A stretch of 14,589 nt of DNA from Gammaproteobacteria bacterium GWE2_37_16 (GCA_001801285.1 MGXG01000033.1:1-14589); one strand, 5' to 3'; counted from the first letter of the stretch, positions 1 to 7,753 are shown. Notes: generated by a model not told the origin, from the sequence alone. Program-made: numbers and translations.

Positions 1-1042
1 CATCCACTCTTTCCTGTCTTTGATTGGAAAGTTCAATATTCGGGATGGTATAAGGCTGTATTCTAACGAACTCCACGGGGATACTTTTGTTGTTTTCACC
101 GCGAATGAAAATTTTGGCCTGCATGTTTTCCTGTTTTGGCAACTTTGGTACAAGAATTTCATTGAGATAACATCTAACTTCTAGATATGGATCCAAAACT
201 CCCATTACTATGACAGGATTCATGCCTTGGGTGTAAGTGTCATAGCTGCCTTGTGGCGATACATAGCTTCCTAAGGCTGGATTAACGCGTAAAATAACCC
301 CATCAATCGATGATTTTATTAAATATTTATCTAAAAGTGCATTATCTGACTGGTAAGTTTTTATAAGAGCCTGGTATTGGTTTTCCTGATTTTTAATGTC
401 ATATTCCCATGCCCCAGCTTTCATCAGATTATACTCAGCTTCAGCTACTTTTAAATTTTCTTTGGCAATTTTTACCGCATTAATCGCATTATCTAAAACA
501 TTTTTGCTAACTGATTTGGGATTAATTTTGTAAGATTGTTTGACTTTATTCAATTGATCTATGACGTTTTTAAGATTAGCTTTTGCGTAGTCAAATTGAG
601 CTTTCGCGACATCTAAATTTTCTTTGCGCGGTTCGGCTTTTAATTTCTGCAAAAGCGCCAAAGCGGCATTAACTTCCGCGATGTCTTTGGCGACAATTTC
701 TCTTTGTACAGAATCATCAATGGCAAGAATTGGGTCGCCAGCCTTTACTTCTTGACCATCAACAGTAAAAATCTTAACTACTTTGCCTGATACGTCCGGA
801 AAAATATTAATATTGGAACCGTTTTTTTGATTGCTTTCAATGATGCCGGTTGCGTAAATTCCAGTTATATAAGGATTGTAGCTTGCCCCGATTGGGGGTA
901 GAGGGTTTGCCTTTACATTATAAATATAAACGCTTATCACGCCGACTAAAATCCCAAAGCCAGCGATGATAAATAACAATTGGTCTTTGATTATTTTTTT
1001 TAGGCTAATATCGAATATTTTTTTTGCTTTCAAATGGAACAT
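1..1042 (-). CDS. HlyD/MacA-family periplasmic adaptor (membrane fusion protein), partial
   Basis: Inner-membrane-anchored adaptor that would link the neighbouring ABC permease to an outer-membrane channel. The frame is open from an ATG at 1042 to the left window edge, giving 347 codons with the C-terminus missing. Residues about 1-20 are basic and cytosolic, and 21-41 are a single hydrophobic anchor (QLLFIIAGFGILVGVISVYI). Residues 80-110 form the first half of a biotinyl/lipoyl-like domain (PDVSGKVVKIFTVDGQEVKA). Residues about 112-240 are an Ala/Lys/Glu-rich alpha-helical hairpin (coiled coil). The lipoyl second half follows (SSIDGVILRVNPALGSYVSP, about 244-263), then the start of a beta-barrel domain. 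No clear Shine-Dalgarno precedes the start. It lies 283 bp downstream of the ATPase gene on the same strand, and the gap carries dispersed repeats. The DevB/MacA-type assignment is by architecture; the substrate is unknown. Confidence 0.88.
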   Translation of the reverse strand, partial: MFHLKAKKIFDISLKKIIKDQLLFIIAGFGILVGVISVYIYNVKANPLPPIGASYNPYITGIYATGIIESNQKNGSNINIFPDVSGKVVKIFTVDGQEVKAGDPILAIDDSVQREIVAKDIAEVNAALALLQKLKAEPRKENLDVAKAQFDYAKANLKNVIDQLNKVKQSYKINPKSVSKNVLDNAINAVKIAKENLKVAEAEYNLMKAGAWEYDIKNQENQYQALIKTYQSDNALLDKYLIKSSIDGVILRVNPALGSYVSPQGSYDTYTQGMNPVIVMGVLDPYLEVRCYLNEILVPKLPKQENMQAKIFIRGENNKSIPVEFVRIQPYTIPNIELSNQRQERVD

Positions 1043-1083
1043 ATTGATTTATATAGTTATTTTATTTACATAAAAATTAATTA

Positions 1084-1110
1084 GGCATTGTTGAATAATA
1101 CGTATTAATT
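1084..1110 (+). repeat. Solo end of an IS903-like MITE (terminal inverted repeat)
   Basis: GGCATTGTTGAATAATACG followed by TATTAAT closely matches the left end of the 136-bp element at 3531 (GGTGTTGTTGAATAATTCG followed by TATTAAT). No opposing terminal repeat is visible before the 164-bp repeat that begins at 1134, so this looks like a truncated copy or relic. Confidence 0.55.
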
Positions 1111-1133
1111 ACAGATTGCCAATTTCTGCAGTT

Positions 1134-1297
1134 TATACTCTTCGCATTTTGGTTTTCCGCGTTGTTGGCTTTCTCGCTCGTTTGAGTCATGTATGTCCAA
1201 TACACTCCTTAAACTCGATTCGTTGCCGCCTAGCGGAAAACACAAACTGCTCGAGTCTATTTGTGCTAACCCTGGAAACCTGTTTTCGTTTAGTATA
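1134..1297 (+). repeat. 164-bp dispersed repeat, copy 1
   Basis: This stretch matches the reverse complement of 9806-9969 over exactly 164 bp without gaps. I count 9 mismatches by eye, about 94-95% identity. Similarity fades abruptly on both sides. Inside are a small hairpin (CCGC-CTA-GCGG, about 1227-1237) and outer arms ACTCGA/TCGAGT that could fold around it. It sits in the gap between the exporter ATPase and adaptor genes. A 67-codon frame crosses it, but no ribosome-binding site or recognisable protein supports coding. It may be a MITE or a structured non-coding element; its family is not recognised. Confidence 0.8.
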
Positions 1298-1325
1298 TTT
1301 AATGGCAGAGTTGCCGTGAAATTAT

Positions 1326-2012
1326 TTAAAACTCTCCTTTATTGCTTGCCATAATTTTACCATCTTCCATCCGTAAAATGCGCGTTGCATAATTATAAAT
1401 CCGATTGTCGTGAGTAACTATAATTATTGCTTTTTTAGCGCTTAAAATATTGTCCCGTACAAAGGAAATAATTTTTTTACCGGTGTCTCCATCCAAAGAG
1501 GCGGTAGGTTCATCAAAAATCAACAAATCAGGTTCGGAAATTATCGCTCTGGCAATGGCAACGCGTTGTTGTTCGCCTATACTTAATTTATGTGGTGGAA
1601 GGTCGGCGCGATCTTTTAATCCTACAATTTCAAGATATTTATATCCGGCTGCTATACTTTCTTCCCAGCTTTTTTTCTGCAAAATCAGCGGGATTGCTAC
1701 ATTTTCTACGCTGGTTAGACGTGGAAACAAATGGAAATCCTGAAAAACAAAGCCAATGGAAAAAAGCCGAAAATCCGCCATTTCATTATCATTGAGTTTC
1801 CATAACTCTTTATCTTTGACAAATACAACTCCAGCATTAGGGCGCAAAATACCGGAAATAATACTTAAAAGCGTTGTTTTGCCAGAACCTGATGGACCAA
1901 CGATATAAAGCATTTCTCCGTAATTAACGCTAAAACTAACGTCTTTTACTGCGTAGGTTTTGTTTTCTTCGGTGCCAAACCATTTAACTAAATTTTTTGC
2001 TTCGAGAATCAT
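1326..2012 (-). CDS. ABC transporter ATP-binding protein (LolD/MacB/DevA type)
   Basis: Cytoplasmic ATPase of 228 residues that would power the exporter formed with the permease and adaptor. All nucleotide-binding motifs are present: Walker A GPSGSGKT (39-46), Q-loop glutamine in FVFQD (Q91), signature LSIGEQQ (143-149), Walker B LLIFDEPTASLD (from 163) and H-loop histidine H201 (VTHD). The short length and lack of fused membrane domain fit the LolD/DevA/MacB-NBD class. Its start codon directly follows the permease stop (TAA|ATG), implying translational coupling. The adaptor gene lies downstream after a 283-bp gap containing repeats. Substrate is not predictable; lipoprotein release (Lol) is less likely because a HlyD-type adaptor is present. 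Confidence 0.93.
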   Translation of the reverse strand: MILEAKNLVKWFGTEENKTYAVKDVSFSVNYGEMLYIVGPSGSGKTTLLSIISGILRPNAGVVFVKDKELWKLNDNEMADFRLFSIGFVFQDFHLFPRLTSVENVAIPLILQKKSWEESIAAGYKYLEIVGLKDRADLPPHKLSIGEQQRVAIARAIISEPDLLIFDEPTASLDGDTGKKIISFVRDNILSAKKAIIIVTHDNRIYNYATRILRMEDGKIMASNKGEF

Positions 2013-3149
2013 TTAGCCTCTAAAAATATCAAATGGTTCAATTTTAAGTATTTTTCTAATGCCAATGTAGCTAGAAAAACTTACAATAATAAGTACCAGA
2101 AAAAAAGAAAATATCATGGTTGGAAAAGTAACAACTGAAGCGTAGTTTGGTAAGCGTAATTTTGCGAGTGCAATAAGTGTAGAAGATGCAAATACTCCAA
2201 AGCCATACCCTAAAAATCCTACAATTGCGGCTTGAAAAAATATCATTTCCATAAGATCACGTTTTTTTGCGCCAATCGCTTTGAGAGCGCCAAATTTTTC
2301 AAGATTTTCCAAAACAAAAGCATAAAAAGTTTGTCCGGCAACAGATAAACCGACAATAAAACTCACTAAAGTCATAATGACTATGTTGGTTCCTAAACCA
2401 GTTTTAAACATGTAGTAGTTGGAATTTGCATCGATGAATTCCTGTCTGGTCCAAGTTTTATATCCTAGTTTGGTGACTTCTTGCTTAATATAAGATATAT
2501 CTTTGGTGTTTTTTGGATTTAGTAAAATATAAGAGATAGTAAAGCGTGTTGTAGGCAAGTCCTTAATTGCTCGCGAATAAAGTGTATACAAAGTTGGAGT
2601 TCCAAAAAGTCCGCCCATAGAAACCTTGCCTGTCCCAACAATAATTCCACGATGATCGTTAACTTCGAAAGTTGTTCCATTTTTTGGGCTGTCGAGTTTG
2701 GAAAAATCCGAATCTTTAATCGCAATAAAGGCATCATCGTTAAATATAGCGTTTATATTGCCATCGATAATTTGTGGTCTGCCAAATAAAGTTGAGTCAT
2801 CGATACCGACTATCTGTGTTGCCTGATATCTTCCTGAGCTAAGTTTTACTAAACCAGATCCCGAATATAGTGGTACAGCAAATTTTACGCCCTGAATACT
2901 TCTTACTGCATCTAAAACATAGTCTGGTATTGGAATATTGTCGCGGGTGGAGTCTACGGATGGATCCATTACCCACATGTCGGCATTTAGGTTGATAATC
3001 TGCGATGATGTTTTTTGGATAATGCCTGTAAAAGTTGCCGTCATGAGCATCATAAGCAGTACAGCAAACATGATGCCAATTATCAAAGTAAAAAATTTCC
3101 CTTTGTCATTAAAGAGTAATTTTAAAGCAACAGTTTGCAATGCATTCAT
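2013..3149 (-). CDS. ABC transporter permease, FtsX/MacB/DevC type
   Basis: Inner-membrane permease of 378 residues and first gene of the exporter set. Topology is typical of type VII (MacB-like) transporters. There is one N-terminal membrane helix (about 20-42, TLIIGIMFAVLLMMLM), a large periplasmic domain (about 45-255), then three C-terminal helices (about 256-282, 303-328, 340-362). The region after helix 2 contains the FtsX-like coupling segment (ENLEKFGALKAIGAKKRDLM). The opening segment (ALKLLFNDKGKFFTLIIGI) resembles DevC/COG0577 permeases. The start at 3149 is preceded by ACGGAATAAAAA, a weak Shine-Dalgarno. It abuts the ATPase gene. MacB itself fuses ATPase and permease, so this split arrangement is closer to DevBCA. 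Confidence 0.9.
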   Translation of the reverse strand: MNALQTVALKLLFNDKGKFFTLIIGIMFAVLLMMLMTATFTGIIQKTSSQIINLNADMWVMDPSVDSTRDNIPIPDYVLDAVRSIQGVKFAVPLYSGSGLVKLSSGRYQATQIVGIDDSTLFGRPQIIDGNINAIFNDDAFIAIKDSDFSKLDSPKNGTTFEVNDHRGIIVGTGKVSMGGLFGTPTLYTLYSRAIKDLPTTRFTISYILLNPKNTKDISYIKQEVTKLGYKTWTRQEFIDANSNYYMFKTGLGTNIVIMTLVSFIVGLSVAGQTFYAFVLENLEKFGALKAIGAKKRDLMEMIFFQAAIVGFLGYGFGVFASSTLIALAKLRLPNYASVVTFPTMIFSFFLVLIIVSFSSYIGIRKILKIEPFDIFRG

Positions 3150-3182
3150 TTTTTATTCCGTTAGGGTGATAATTGTGATTCC

Positions 3183-3270
3183 GTAGCCGCAGGCTTTAGC
3201 CCGCGCTAAAATAGGTGTTAAATTATATATGTATGCAATAATGAAACCGCAAGCTAAAGCTTGCGGTTAC
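3183..3270. repeat. REP-like inverted pair (BIME-like) a
   Basis: The left unit at 3183-3205 reads GTAGCCGCAGGC, then TTTAGCCCGCG: a GTAG tetranucleotide followed by an imperfect palindrome. The right unit (3247-3270) is an inverted copy ending GCTTGCGGTTAC. Flanks shared with pair b (TGATTNCG before, ACGTTATT after) show both are copies of one longer module. It lies upstream of the exporter permease. Confidence 0.72.
3222..3245 (-). promoter_or_regulatory. Possible promoter of the exporter operon inside REP pair a
   Basis: On the minus strand a perfect TATAAT lies at 3227-3222. The best upstream -35 candidate is TTGCGG, which belongs to the right REP stem, at a long 19-bp spacing, so this is weak. 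If used, the leader would be about 65 nt and include the left REP hairpin. Confidence 0.3.
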
Positions 3271-3314
3271 GTTATTCTTGTAATTTGCCTATGGTTTTTG
3301 AGAAATTACGGAAG

Positions 3315-3329
3315 TGTGAAATTTTCACA
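3315..3329. promoter_or_regulatory. 15-bp perfect palindrome, possible operator
   Basis: TGTGAAA-T-TTTCACA is a perfect inverted repeat with 7-bp arms in the non-coding region upstream of the exporter operon. It could be a repressor site. No promoter is positioned clearly around it, so the role is unproven. Confidence 0.25.
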
Positions 3330-3530
3330 TAACTGTTTTCCTTTTTTAATATTATCAAATTGTAGTCATTAAATATATTAAAAATAATTTTTTAGTTTGG
3401 TGGTATGTGTTAGAATGATGAATCATAAGTATTAGTGTATTAAGTTTGGCTTAGGTATTTATGAATTCCAGGGGTGTTGTAAATAACGCCTTGATAAATA
3501 AAACAATTTTATTTACATATCTTTTGTATT

Positions 3531-3666
3531 GGTGTTGTTGAATAATTCGTATTAATAATGATTTCGTAGCCGCAGACTTTAGTCTGCGTAAGTTTATACA
3601 TAATATATCGCAGGCTAAAGCCTGCGGCTACGTTATTTATGTTTTTTTGAATTATGCAACAAAGCC
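3531..3666. mobile_element. 136-bp MITE with IS903-like (IS5 family) ends and 9-bp target duplication
   Basis: The left end (3531-3548) reads GGTGTTGTTGAATAATTC. The right end (3649-3666), reverse-complemented, reads GGCTTTGTTGCATAATTC; 15 of 18 positions agree. The ends match the IS903 terminal repeat as I recall it (GGCTTTGTTGAATAAATC). The 9-bp sequence TTTTGTATT lies immediately outside both ends (3522-3530 and 3667-3675), and 9 bp is the duplication length known for the IS903 group. There is no transposase inside; the interior is essentially a REP-like inverted pair (3566-3631). It is therefore a non-autonomous element that would need a transposase in trans. Confidence 0.8.
3566..3631. 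repeat. REP-like inverted pair (BIME-like) b, inside the MITE
   Basis: The left unit (3566-3588) is GTAGCCGCAGAC followed by TTTAGTCTGCG, a GTAG tetranucleotide plus a perfect short palindrome. The right unit (3609-3631) is CGCAGGCTAAAGCCTGCGG followed by CTAC, in inverted orientation. The two can also pair with each other into a long hairpin. It fills the interior of the 136-bp mobile element. Confidence 0.78.
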
Positions 3667-3723
3667 TTTTGTATTGGTATGCGCTAAATTTATTTAAATC
3701 ATAAAATAAAACAGGAATTGACC

Positions 3724-3996
3724 ATGAGAAAAATCAGCATAGCGACTGTTGCTGCGATATTAGGTTTGATGATGACAGGGTGCAGTTATCTGGCTGCAAA
3801 AAATCCAGATCAATTGCCAAATACACGGCGTGAACAAATTTGTTCCAATTTGAAGGATAAAATGACCACCAATCAGGGGCAGGGTGGTTTGTATAGTGGT
3901 AGCGGTCAACAAAGCTTGCCAACTGACAGCGCTCGTATGATTAAGAGTTACCAAAGAAATGACTGTAGTAATTTTGAAAATAATGCTAAACCGTAA
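3724..3996 (+). CDS. Small lipoprotein of unknown function
   Basis: Ninety residues beginning MRKISIATVAAILGLMMTGC. The basic start, hydrophobic core and lipobox MTGC put the lipidated cysteine at residue 20, so the mature 71-residue protein should be membrane-anchored. The mature part is polar, with a few charged turns (NTRREQICSNLKDKM) and two further cysteines (in EQICSN and RNDCSN) that could form a disulfide. The ATG at 3724 is preferred over a TTG six bases upstream because AGGAA (3713-3717) lies 6 nt before it. The gene is flanked on both sides by REP-like repeats, and the MITE ends 57 bp before it, so its promoter may lie in or near that element. I do not recognise a family. Confidence 0.75.
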   Translation: MRKISIATVAAILGLMMTGCSYLAAKNPDQLPNTRREQICSNLKDKMTTNQGQGGLYSGSGQQSLPTDSARMIKSYQRNDCSNFENNAKP

Positions 3997-4014
3997 AATC
4001 GTAGTTTTGGTCTC

Positions 4015-4129
4015 GTAGTTGCAAGCTTTAGCTAAGCAATTTTAAATGTTGAATTTTAGATTAACGTATCACCACATGGTGGTTTTTATATGCAAGCTAA
4101 AGCTTGCGGCTACAGATTTGCGGCTACAG
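4015..4129. repeat. REP-like inverted pair (BIME-like) c
   Basis: The left unit (4015-4037) starts GTAGTTGCAAGCTTTAGC and is degenerate. The right unit (4092-4113) is GCAAGCTAAAGCTTGCGG then CTAC. An 11-bp piece of the right end, TGCGGCTACAG, is duplicated at 4105-4115 and 4119-4129. Between the units, ACCAC-ATG-GTGGT followed by TTTT (4071-4087) could act as a weak terminator for the lipoprotein gene. Confidence 0.62.
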
Positions 4130-4169
4130 AGTTTATGGTTGATTCAACATTTGAAATATTTAAAATATT

Positions 4170-4256
4170 GCCGGGATGGTGGAATTGGTAGACACGCAAG
4201 TTTCAGGTATTTGTGGGGGCAACTCCGTGGAGGTTCGAGTCCTCTTCTCGGCACCA
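4170..4256 (+). tRNA. tRNA-Leu (anticodon CAG, decodes CUG)
   Basis: This 87-nt class II tRNA folds by eye. The acceptor arms GCCGGGA/TCTCGGC pair, the anticodon stem is CAAGT/ATTTG with loop TTCAGGT (anticodon at 4204-4206), and there is a long variable arm (about GGGGCAACTCC). The T-arm is GGAGG-TTCGAGT-CCTCT, discriminator A, and CCA is encoded. The long variable arm and the D-loop GGTAGACAC fit leucine tRNAs. It is convergent with mfd, with only 14 bp between the tRNA end and the mfd stop. TTGATT at 4139 and TAAAAT at 4161 look like promoter boxes, but their start point would fall inside the tRNA, so I do not call them. Confidence 0.95.
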
Positions 4257-4270
4257 GCTATTTCTTAATT

Positions 4271-7200
4271 CTATAATTTCACTTCCTGTAAAATTATTTT
4301 TAAGAATTTCACCAAGCCTTCCACCTTTTCATGTTTCTTTGTAAATTCCAAACGACTGCCGCCTTTTAGCTTAAATACGTTAGAATGTTTTTGTACCAAA
4401 GCGATAACTTTTTTTGCATCGACATTGGGTTTGGCGGTAAATTCAATCGTACCTTGCTGTAAATTGGCGATAATTTTTTTAATGCCTAAAGGCTCGGCAA
4501 GCAGTTTAATTTCTGTGCTACTGAAGAGATTCTTAGCGGCTTCGGGTAAAAGTCCAAAACGATCAATCATTTCCACCTGTAACATGTCCAATTCTTTTTG
4601 ATTTTTGGCTGCAGCAATGCGTTTATATAAAATTAAACGGGCATTGATGTCGGCTATGTAATCATCAGGCAATAAAGTTGGTACTTTTAGGTCGATTTCT
4701 GTAACTTGTTGCAGTGGATCTTTGTCAAGTTCGTCTTGTTTGCCTTCTTTCAAAGCTGTGACGGCACGTTCCAAATATTCTAAATACAAGTCAAAGCCGA
4801 CCGCAGCGATTTGTCCACTTTGTTCTTCTCCAAGAATTTCGCCGGTGCCGCGGATTTCTAAATCGTGCGAAGCCAGAACAAAACCAACTCCTAAATCGCC
4901 CATGGAGCCGATGGCATCTAAGCGTTTTTTAGCATCAGGAGTCATCGCTTCTTCTTGGGGCACTAAAAAATAAGCATAAGCTTGGTGGTGGGAACGACCG
5001 ACCCGTCCGCGCAATTGATGTAATTGCGCCAACCCAAGACGATCAGCGCGGTCAATGATAATAGTGTTTGCGGTTGGAATATCAATCCCAGATTCGATAA
5101 TAGTTGAACAAACTAAAACATTAAAACGGCGATGGTAAAAATCGCTCATAATGCGCTCCAATTCACGTTCCTGCATTTGTCCGTGTGCAAAAGCAATTTT
5201 TGCTTGCGGGACTAGCTTTTCTAATTCCTCAACTGTTCTTTTAATTGTAGTAACATTGTTATGTAAAAAATAAACCTGCCCACCACGTAAAACTTCCCGC
5301 AAAATAGCTTCTCGTATGAGATGGTTATTGCGTTCGCGAATAAATGTCCGAATAGCAAGGCGACCGGGTGGCGGTGTGGCAATAATTGAAAAATCGCGCA
5401 TGCCGGAAAGTGCCATATTTAGCGTGCGGGGAATTGGTGTGGCGGTTAAAGTTAAAGTATCGATTTCTGGACGGAGCTTTTTAATGCTTTCTTTTTGTTT
5501 TACGCCAAAGCGATGTTCTTCGTCGATAATCAATAAACCCAAATCACGAAAAATTATTTTTGGCTGCAAGAGTTTATGTGTGCCGATGACAATATCAACT
5601 TTGCCGTCCTTTAATTTTTCAATGATTGTTGCTTGTTCTTTGCTGGAGCAAAAACGCGATAACATGGCGATTTGCACTGGCCAGTCGGCAAAACGGTTGC
5701 AAAAATTATGATAATGTTGTTCCGCTAAAAGAGTGGTCGGAGCTAAAATAGCCACTTGTTTATTGGATGATATGGCGACAAAAGTGGCGCGCATGGCTAC
5801 TTCAGTTTTGCCAAAACCGACATCTCCACAAATTAATCTATCCATGAGACGCTCAGATGTCATGTCGGTAATAGTTGCTGCAATAGCATTTTTTTGATCT
5901 TCAGTTTCGACAAAAGGAAAACCAGCGGCGAATTTTAAATAATCGGCTCCTGGTTTGGCAAAAATATGTCCGACTTTGGCAGCACGTTTAGCGTAAATAT
6001 TTAATAATTCAACGGCAACATCACGAACTTTTTTAATGGTTTCTTGTTTGGCTTTTTCCCATTGCTTTGCGCCAAGGTGTGTAAGTGGTGCATTCTCAGC
6101 GGGACTGCCGCTGTAACGACTGATTAAATGTAAAGAGGTAACGGGAACGTAAAGCTTGGTTTTGTTAGCGTATTCGATAGTTAAAAATTCATTTTCTTCA
6201 TTGCCAGCGTTAATTTTTTGCAAACCCAGATAGCGACCAACGCCGTGCTCAATGTGTACGATTGGATCGCCGACATGTAATTCCGTCAAATTGCGTACTA
6301 TAGCGTCCAGGTCCTGGCGTGGACGGCGCGTACCAGCGACTGAGGAAGAGGGTGTCTGGATACTGAAAAGTTGTGTTTCTGTAATTAGCGCTATTTCTTG
6401 ATTAGTGAGTTGTAAAAGAGCACTTTGTTCTAAAGGTGAGACGATGATGCCAAATTTATCCTTTGATTTACAAAAATCAGTCCAGGTTGTGTGTATTGAT
6501 GGATTAAGGTGATTGTTGTTTAAAAGTTGCAAGATACTTTCACGTCGTCCTAAAGATTCGGCACAGATTAAAACGCGTGCTGCTGTGTTTTCGATAAAAG
6601 AAGACAAATTTGCTAGTGGTTTATTAGCCTTGTAATTGACAGCCAGATCGGGTAGTTTCGATATGGTTGTTGGTTCTTCAATGTTAATTCTTGCAAAAGA
6701 TTTTAAAAACCCGAAAAATTTGTCGACGGTTAAGAAAATTTCTGTGGGTGGTAGGATGGGGTGATGTTGATCGTAACGCAATTGGTCGTAGCGATGTTTG
6801 ACTTCTTCATTAAAGTTTGTCGTTGCAGCGTTAATATCTTCCAGAGTAACAATTAAGCTGTTTTCGGGTAAATAATCAAAAAGAGTATCGAGTTGATCAA
6901 AAAATAATCTTAGAAAATATTCGATACCGGCTGCGCTATTGCCGCTGCTTACGCTTTGGTAAATGGAGCAGTTGCTGGGATCACCGCTAAAAAAAGTATA
7001 CCAGGATTGGCGAAAGTGGCGGATATCTTCTTTGGTTAGGGGAAATTCTTTGGCTGGTAGAAATTGGACTTTATCGACTTTTCTTTCTGAAATTTGGGTT
7101 TCAGTATCAAAGCTTCTGATACTGTCAACAACTTCGTCGAAAAGGTCGATGCGATAGGGGGTTGGACTACCAGTTGGAAAAATATCTATGATTGATCCGC

Positions 7201-7717
7201 GAATCGCAAATTCGCCATGTTCCATGACCTGTTCAACCCGATGGTAACCGTATTTTTCAATATTTTGCCGAAAAGTAATTGAGTTTAATTGTTCGCCGAT
7301 TTGCAAAGCGAAGCTGTTGCTGAGTAAATAGGAGCAGGGCGGTAGATAATTCATTAAAGTTTTAGCGGCAACAATAACTGCGCCCTTATTTAACTTGGGG
7401 AGCCGATATAATGTTAACAGTCTGTCAGAAATGATGTCTTCGTGAGGTGAAAACTGGTCGTATGGCAGTGTTTCCCAGTCGGGGAAAATATAAATCGGAT
7501 AAGATTCAAGAGGGGAGCGGAAAAATTCTAATTCTGTCTTAAGGCGATTGGCTGTGGTAATATCTTTAGTAATAATTAAGGTTGGGTGTTGGTTGGTTTG
7601 AATGGTGTTGCTGATGACGAACCCTGTTTCGGCTCCATGTAATCCTGACCAATCAATTTTTTGACCTTTTTTTTCAGGTAGTTTGTTGTATAATTGTAAT
7701 AGGTTTATTGGGTTCAT
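4271..7717 (-). CDS. mfd: Transcription-repair coupling factor Mfd
   Basis: Cytoplasmic DNA translocase that removes RNA polymerase stalled at lesions and recruits UvrA for nucleotide excision repair. At 1148 residues it matches the length of E. coli Mfd. The N-terminal UvrB-homology module spans about 1-340. The RNA-polymerase-interacting domain is about 475-545 (HVGDPIVHIEHGVGRYLGL). The superfamily 2 helicase core follows: Walker A GDVGFGKT (631-638), DEEH box (732-735), motif III TATPIPRT (758-765) and motif VI QLRGRVGRS (901-909). The C-terminal TRCF domain covers about 1005-1110, with the sequence GIKKI near 1078. The start at 7717 has no strong Shine-Dalgarno but fits the family N-terminus. 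It is transcribed toward tRNA-Leu and away from the membrane protein gene at 7848. A TATAAT at 7803-7798 is a likely -10, giving a leader of about 70 nt with a GC-rich hairpin. Confidence 0.98.
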   Translation of the reverse strand: MNPINLLQLYNKLPEKKGQKIDWSGLHGAETGFVISNTIQTNQHPTLIITKDITTANRLKTELEFFRSPLESYPIYIFPDWETLPYDQFSPHEDIISDRLLTLYRLPKLNKGAVIVAAKTLMNYLPPCSYLLSNSFALQIGEQLNSITFRQNIEKYGYHRVEQVMEHGEFAIRGSIIDIFPTGSPTPYRIDLFDEVVDSIRSFDTETQISERKVDKVQFLPAKEFPLTKEDIRHFRQSWYTFFSGDPSNCSIYQSVSSGNSAAGIEYFLRLFFDQLDTLFDYLPENSLIVTLEDINAATTNFNEEVKHRYDQLRYDQHHPILPPTEIFLTVDKFFGFLKSFARINIEEPTTISKLPDLAVNYKANKPLANLSSFIENTAARVLICAESLGRRESILQLLNNNHLNPSIHTTWTDFCKSKDKFGIIVSPLEQSALLQLTNQEIALITETQLFSIQTPSSSVAGTRRPRQDLDAIVRNLTELHVGDPIVHIEHGVGRYLGLQKINAGNEENEFLTIEYANKTKLYVPVTSLHLISRYSGSPAENAPLTHLGAKQWEKAKQETIKKVRDVAVELLNIYAKRAAKVGHIFAKPGADYLKFAAGFPFVETEDQKNAIAATITDMTSERLMDRLICGDVGFGKTEVAMRATFVAISSNKQVAILAPTTLLAEQHYHNFCNRFADWPVQIAMLSRFCSSKEQATIIEKLKDGKVDIVIGTHKLLQPKIIFRDLGLLIIDEEHRFGVKQKESIKKLRPEIDTLTLTATPIPRTLNMALSGMRDFSIIATPPPGRLAIRTFIRERNNHLIREAILREVLRGGQVYFLHNNVTTIKRTVEELEKLVPQAKIAFAHGQMQERELERIMSDFYHRRFNVLVCSTIIESGIDIPTANTIIIDRADRLGLAQLHQLRGRVGRSHHQAYAYFLVPQEEAMTPDAKKRLDAIGSMGDLGVGFVLASHDLEIRGTGEILGEEQSGQIAAVGFDLYLEYLERAVTALKEGKQDELDKDPLQQVTEIDLKVPTLLPDDYIADINARLILYKRIAAAKNQKELDMLQVEMIDRFGLLPEAAKNLFSSTEIKLLAEPLGIKKIIANLQQGTIEFTAKPNVDAKKVIALVQKHSNVFKLKGGSRLEFTKKHEKVEGLVKFLKIILQEVKL

Positions 7718-7753
7718 TGTTGTAAAATTATTTTGTGAGTAATGTTTTGTTAC

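Larger units (their letters stand above)
3150..3530. other. Non-coding stretch upstream of the exporter operon
   Basis: This interval holds REP pair a, the palindrome at 3315 and an A/T-only hairpin at 3495-3515 (arms TAAATAAAA/TTTTATTTA, loop CAA). No credible open frame or RNA gene was found in the remainder, which is strongly AT-rich. Confidence 0.6.

Noticed and set aside
1116..1319. 67-codon plus-strand frame
   Set aside because: It simply reads through the 164-bp dispersed repeat, lacks a ribosome-binding site, and the second repeat copy does not keep an equivalent start and stop.
1..3149. Exporter identified as MacAB or as the Lol lipoprotein system
   Set aside because: MacB has ATPase and permease fused, which is not the case here. 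LolCDE lacks a HlyD-type adaptor. Only the general adaptor-permease-ATPase class is supportable.
3566..4129. CRISPR-like array
   Set aside because: The repeated units are inverted pairs with irregular spacing and no constant spacer length; no cas gene is present. REP-like repeats explain them.
4170..4270. tRNA-Leu 3' end as a phage or island attachment site
   Set aside because: There is no integrase gene, no duplicated tRNA 3' end in the window, and mfd follows after only 14 bp.
4046..4276. 76-codon plus-strand frame
   Set aside because: It overlaps REP pair c and the entire tRNA-Leu gene, so it is not a protein gene.
5316..5711. 131-codon frame antisense to mfd
   Set aside because: It lies fully inside mfd opposite the conserved helicase motifs; it is a by-product of mfd codon constraints.
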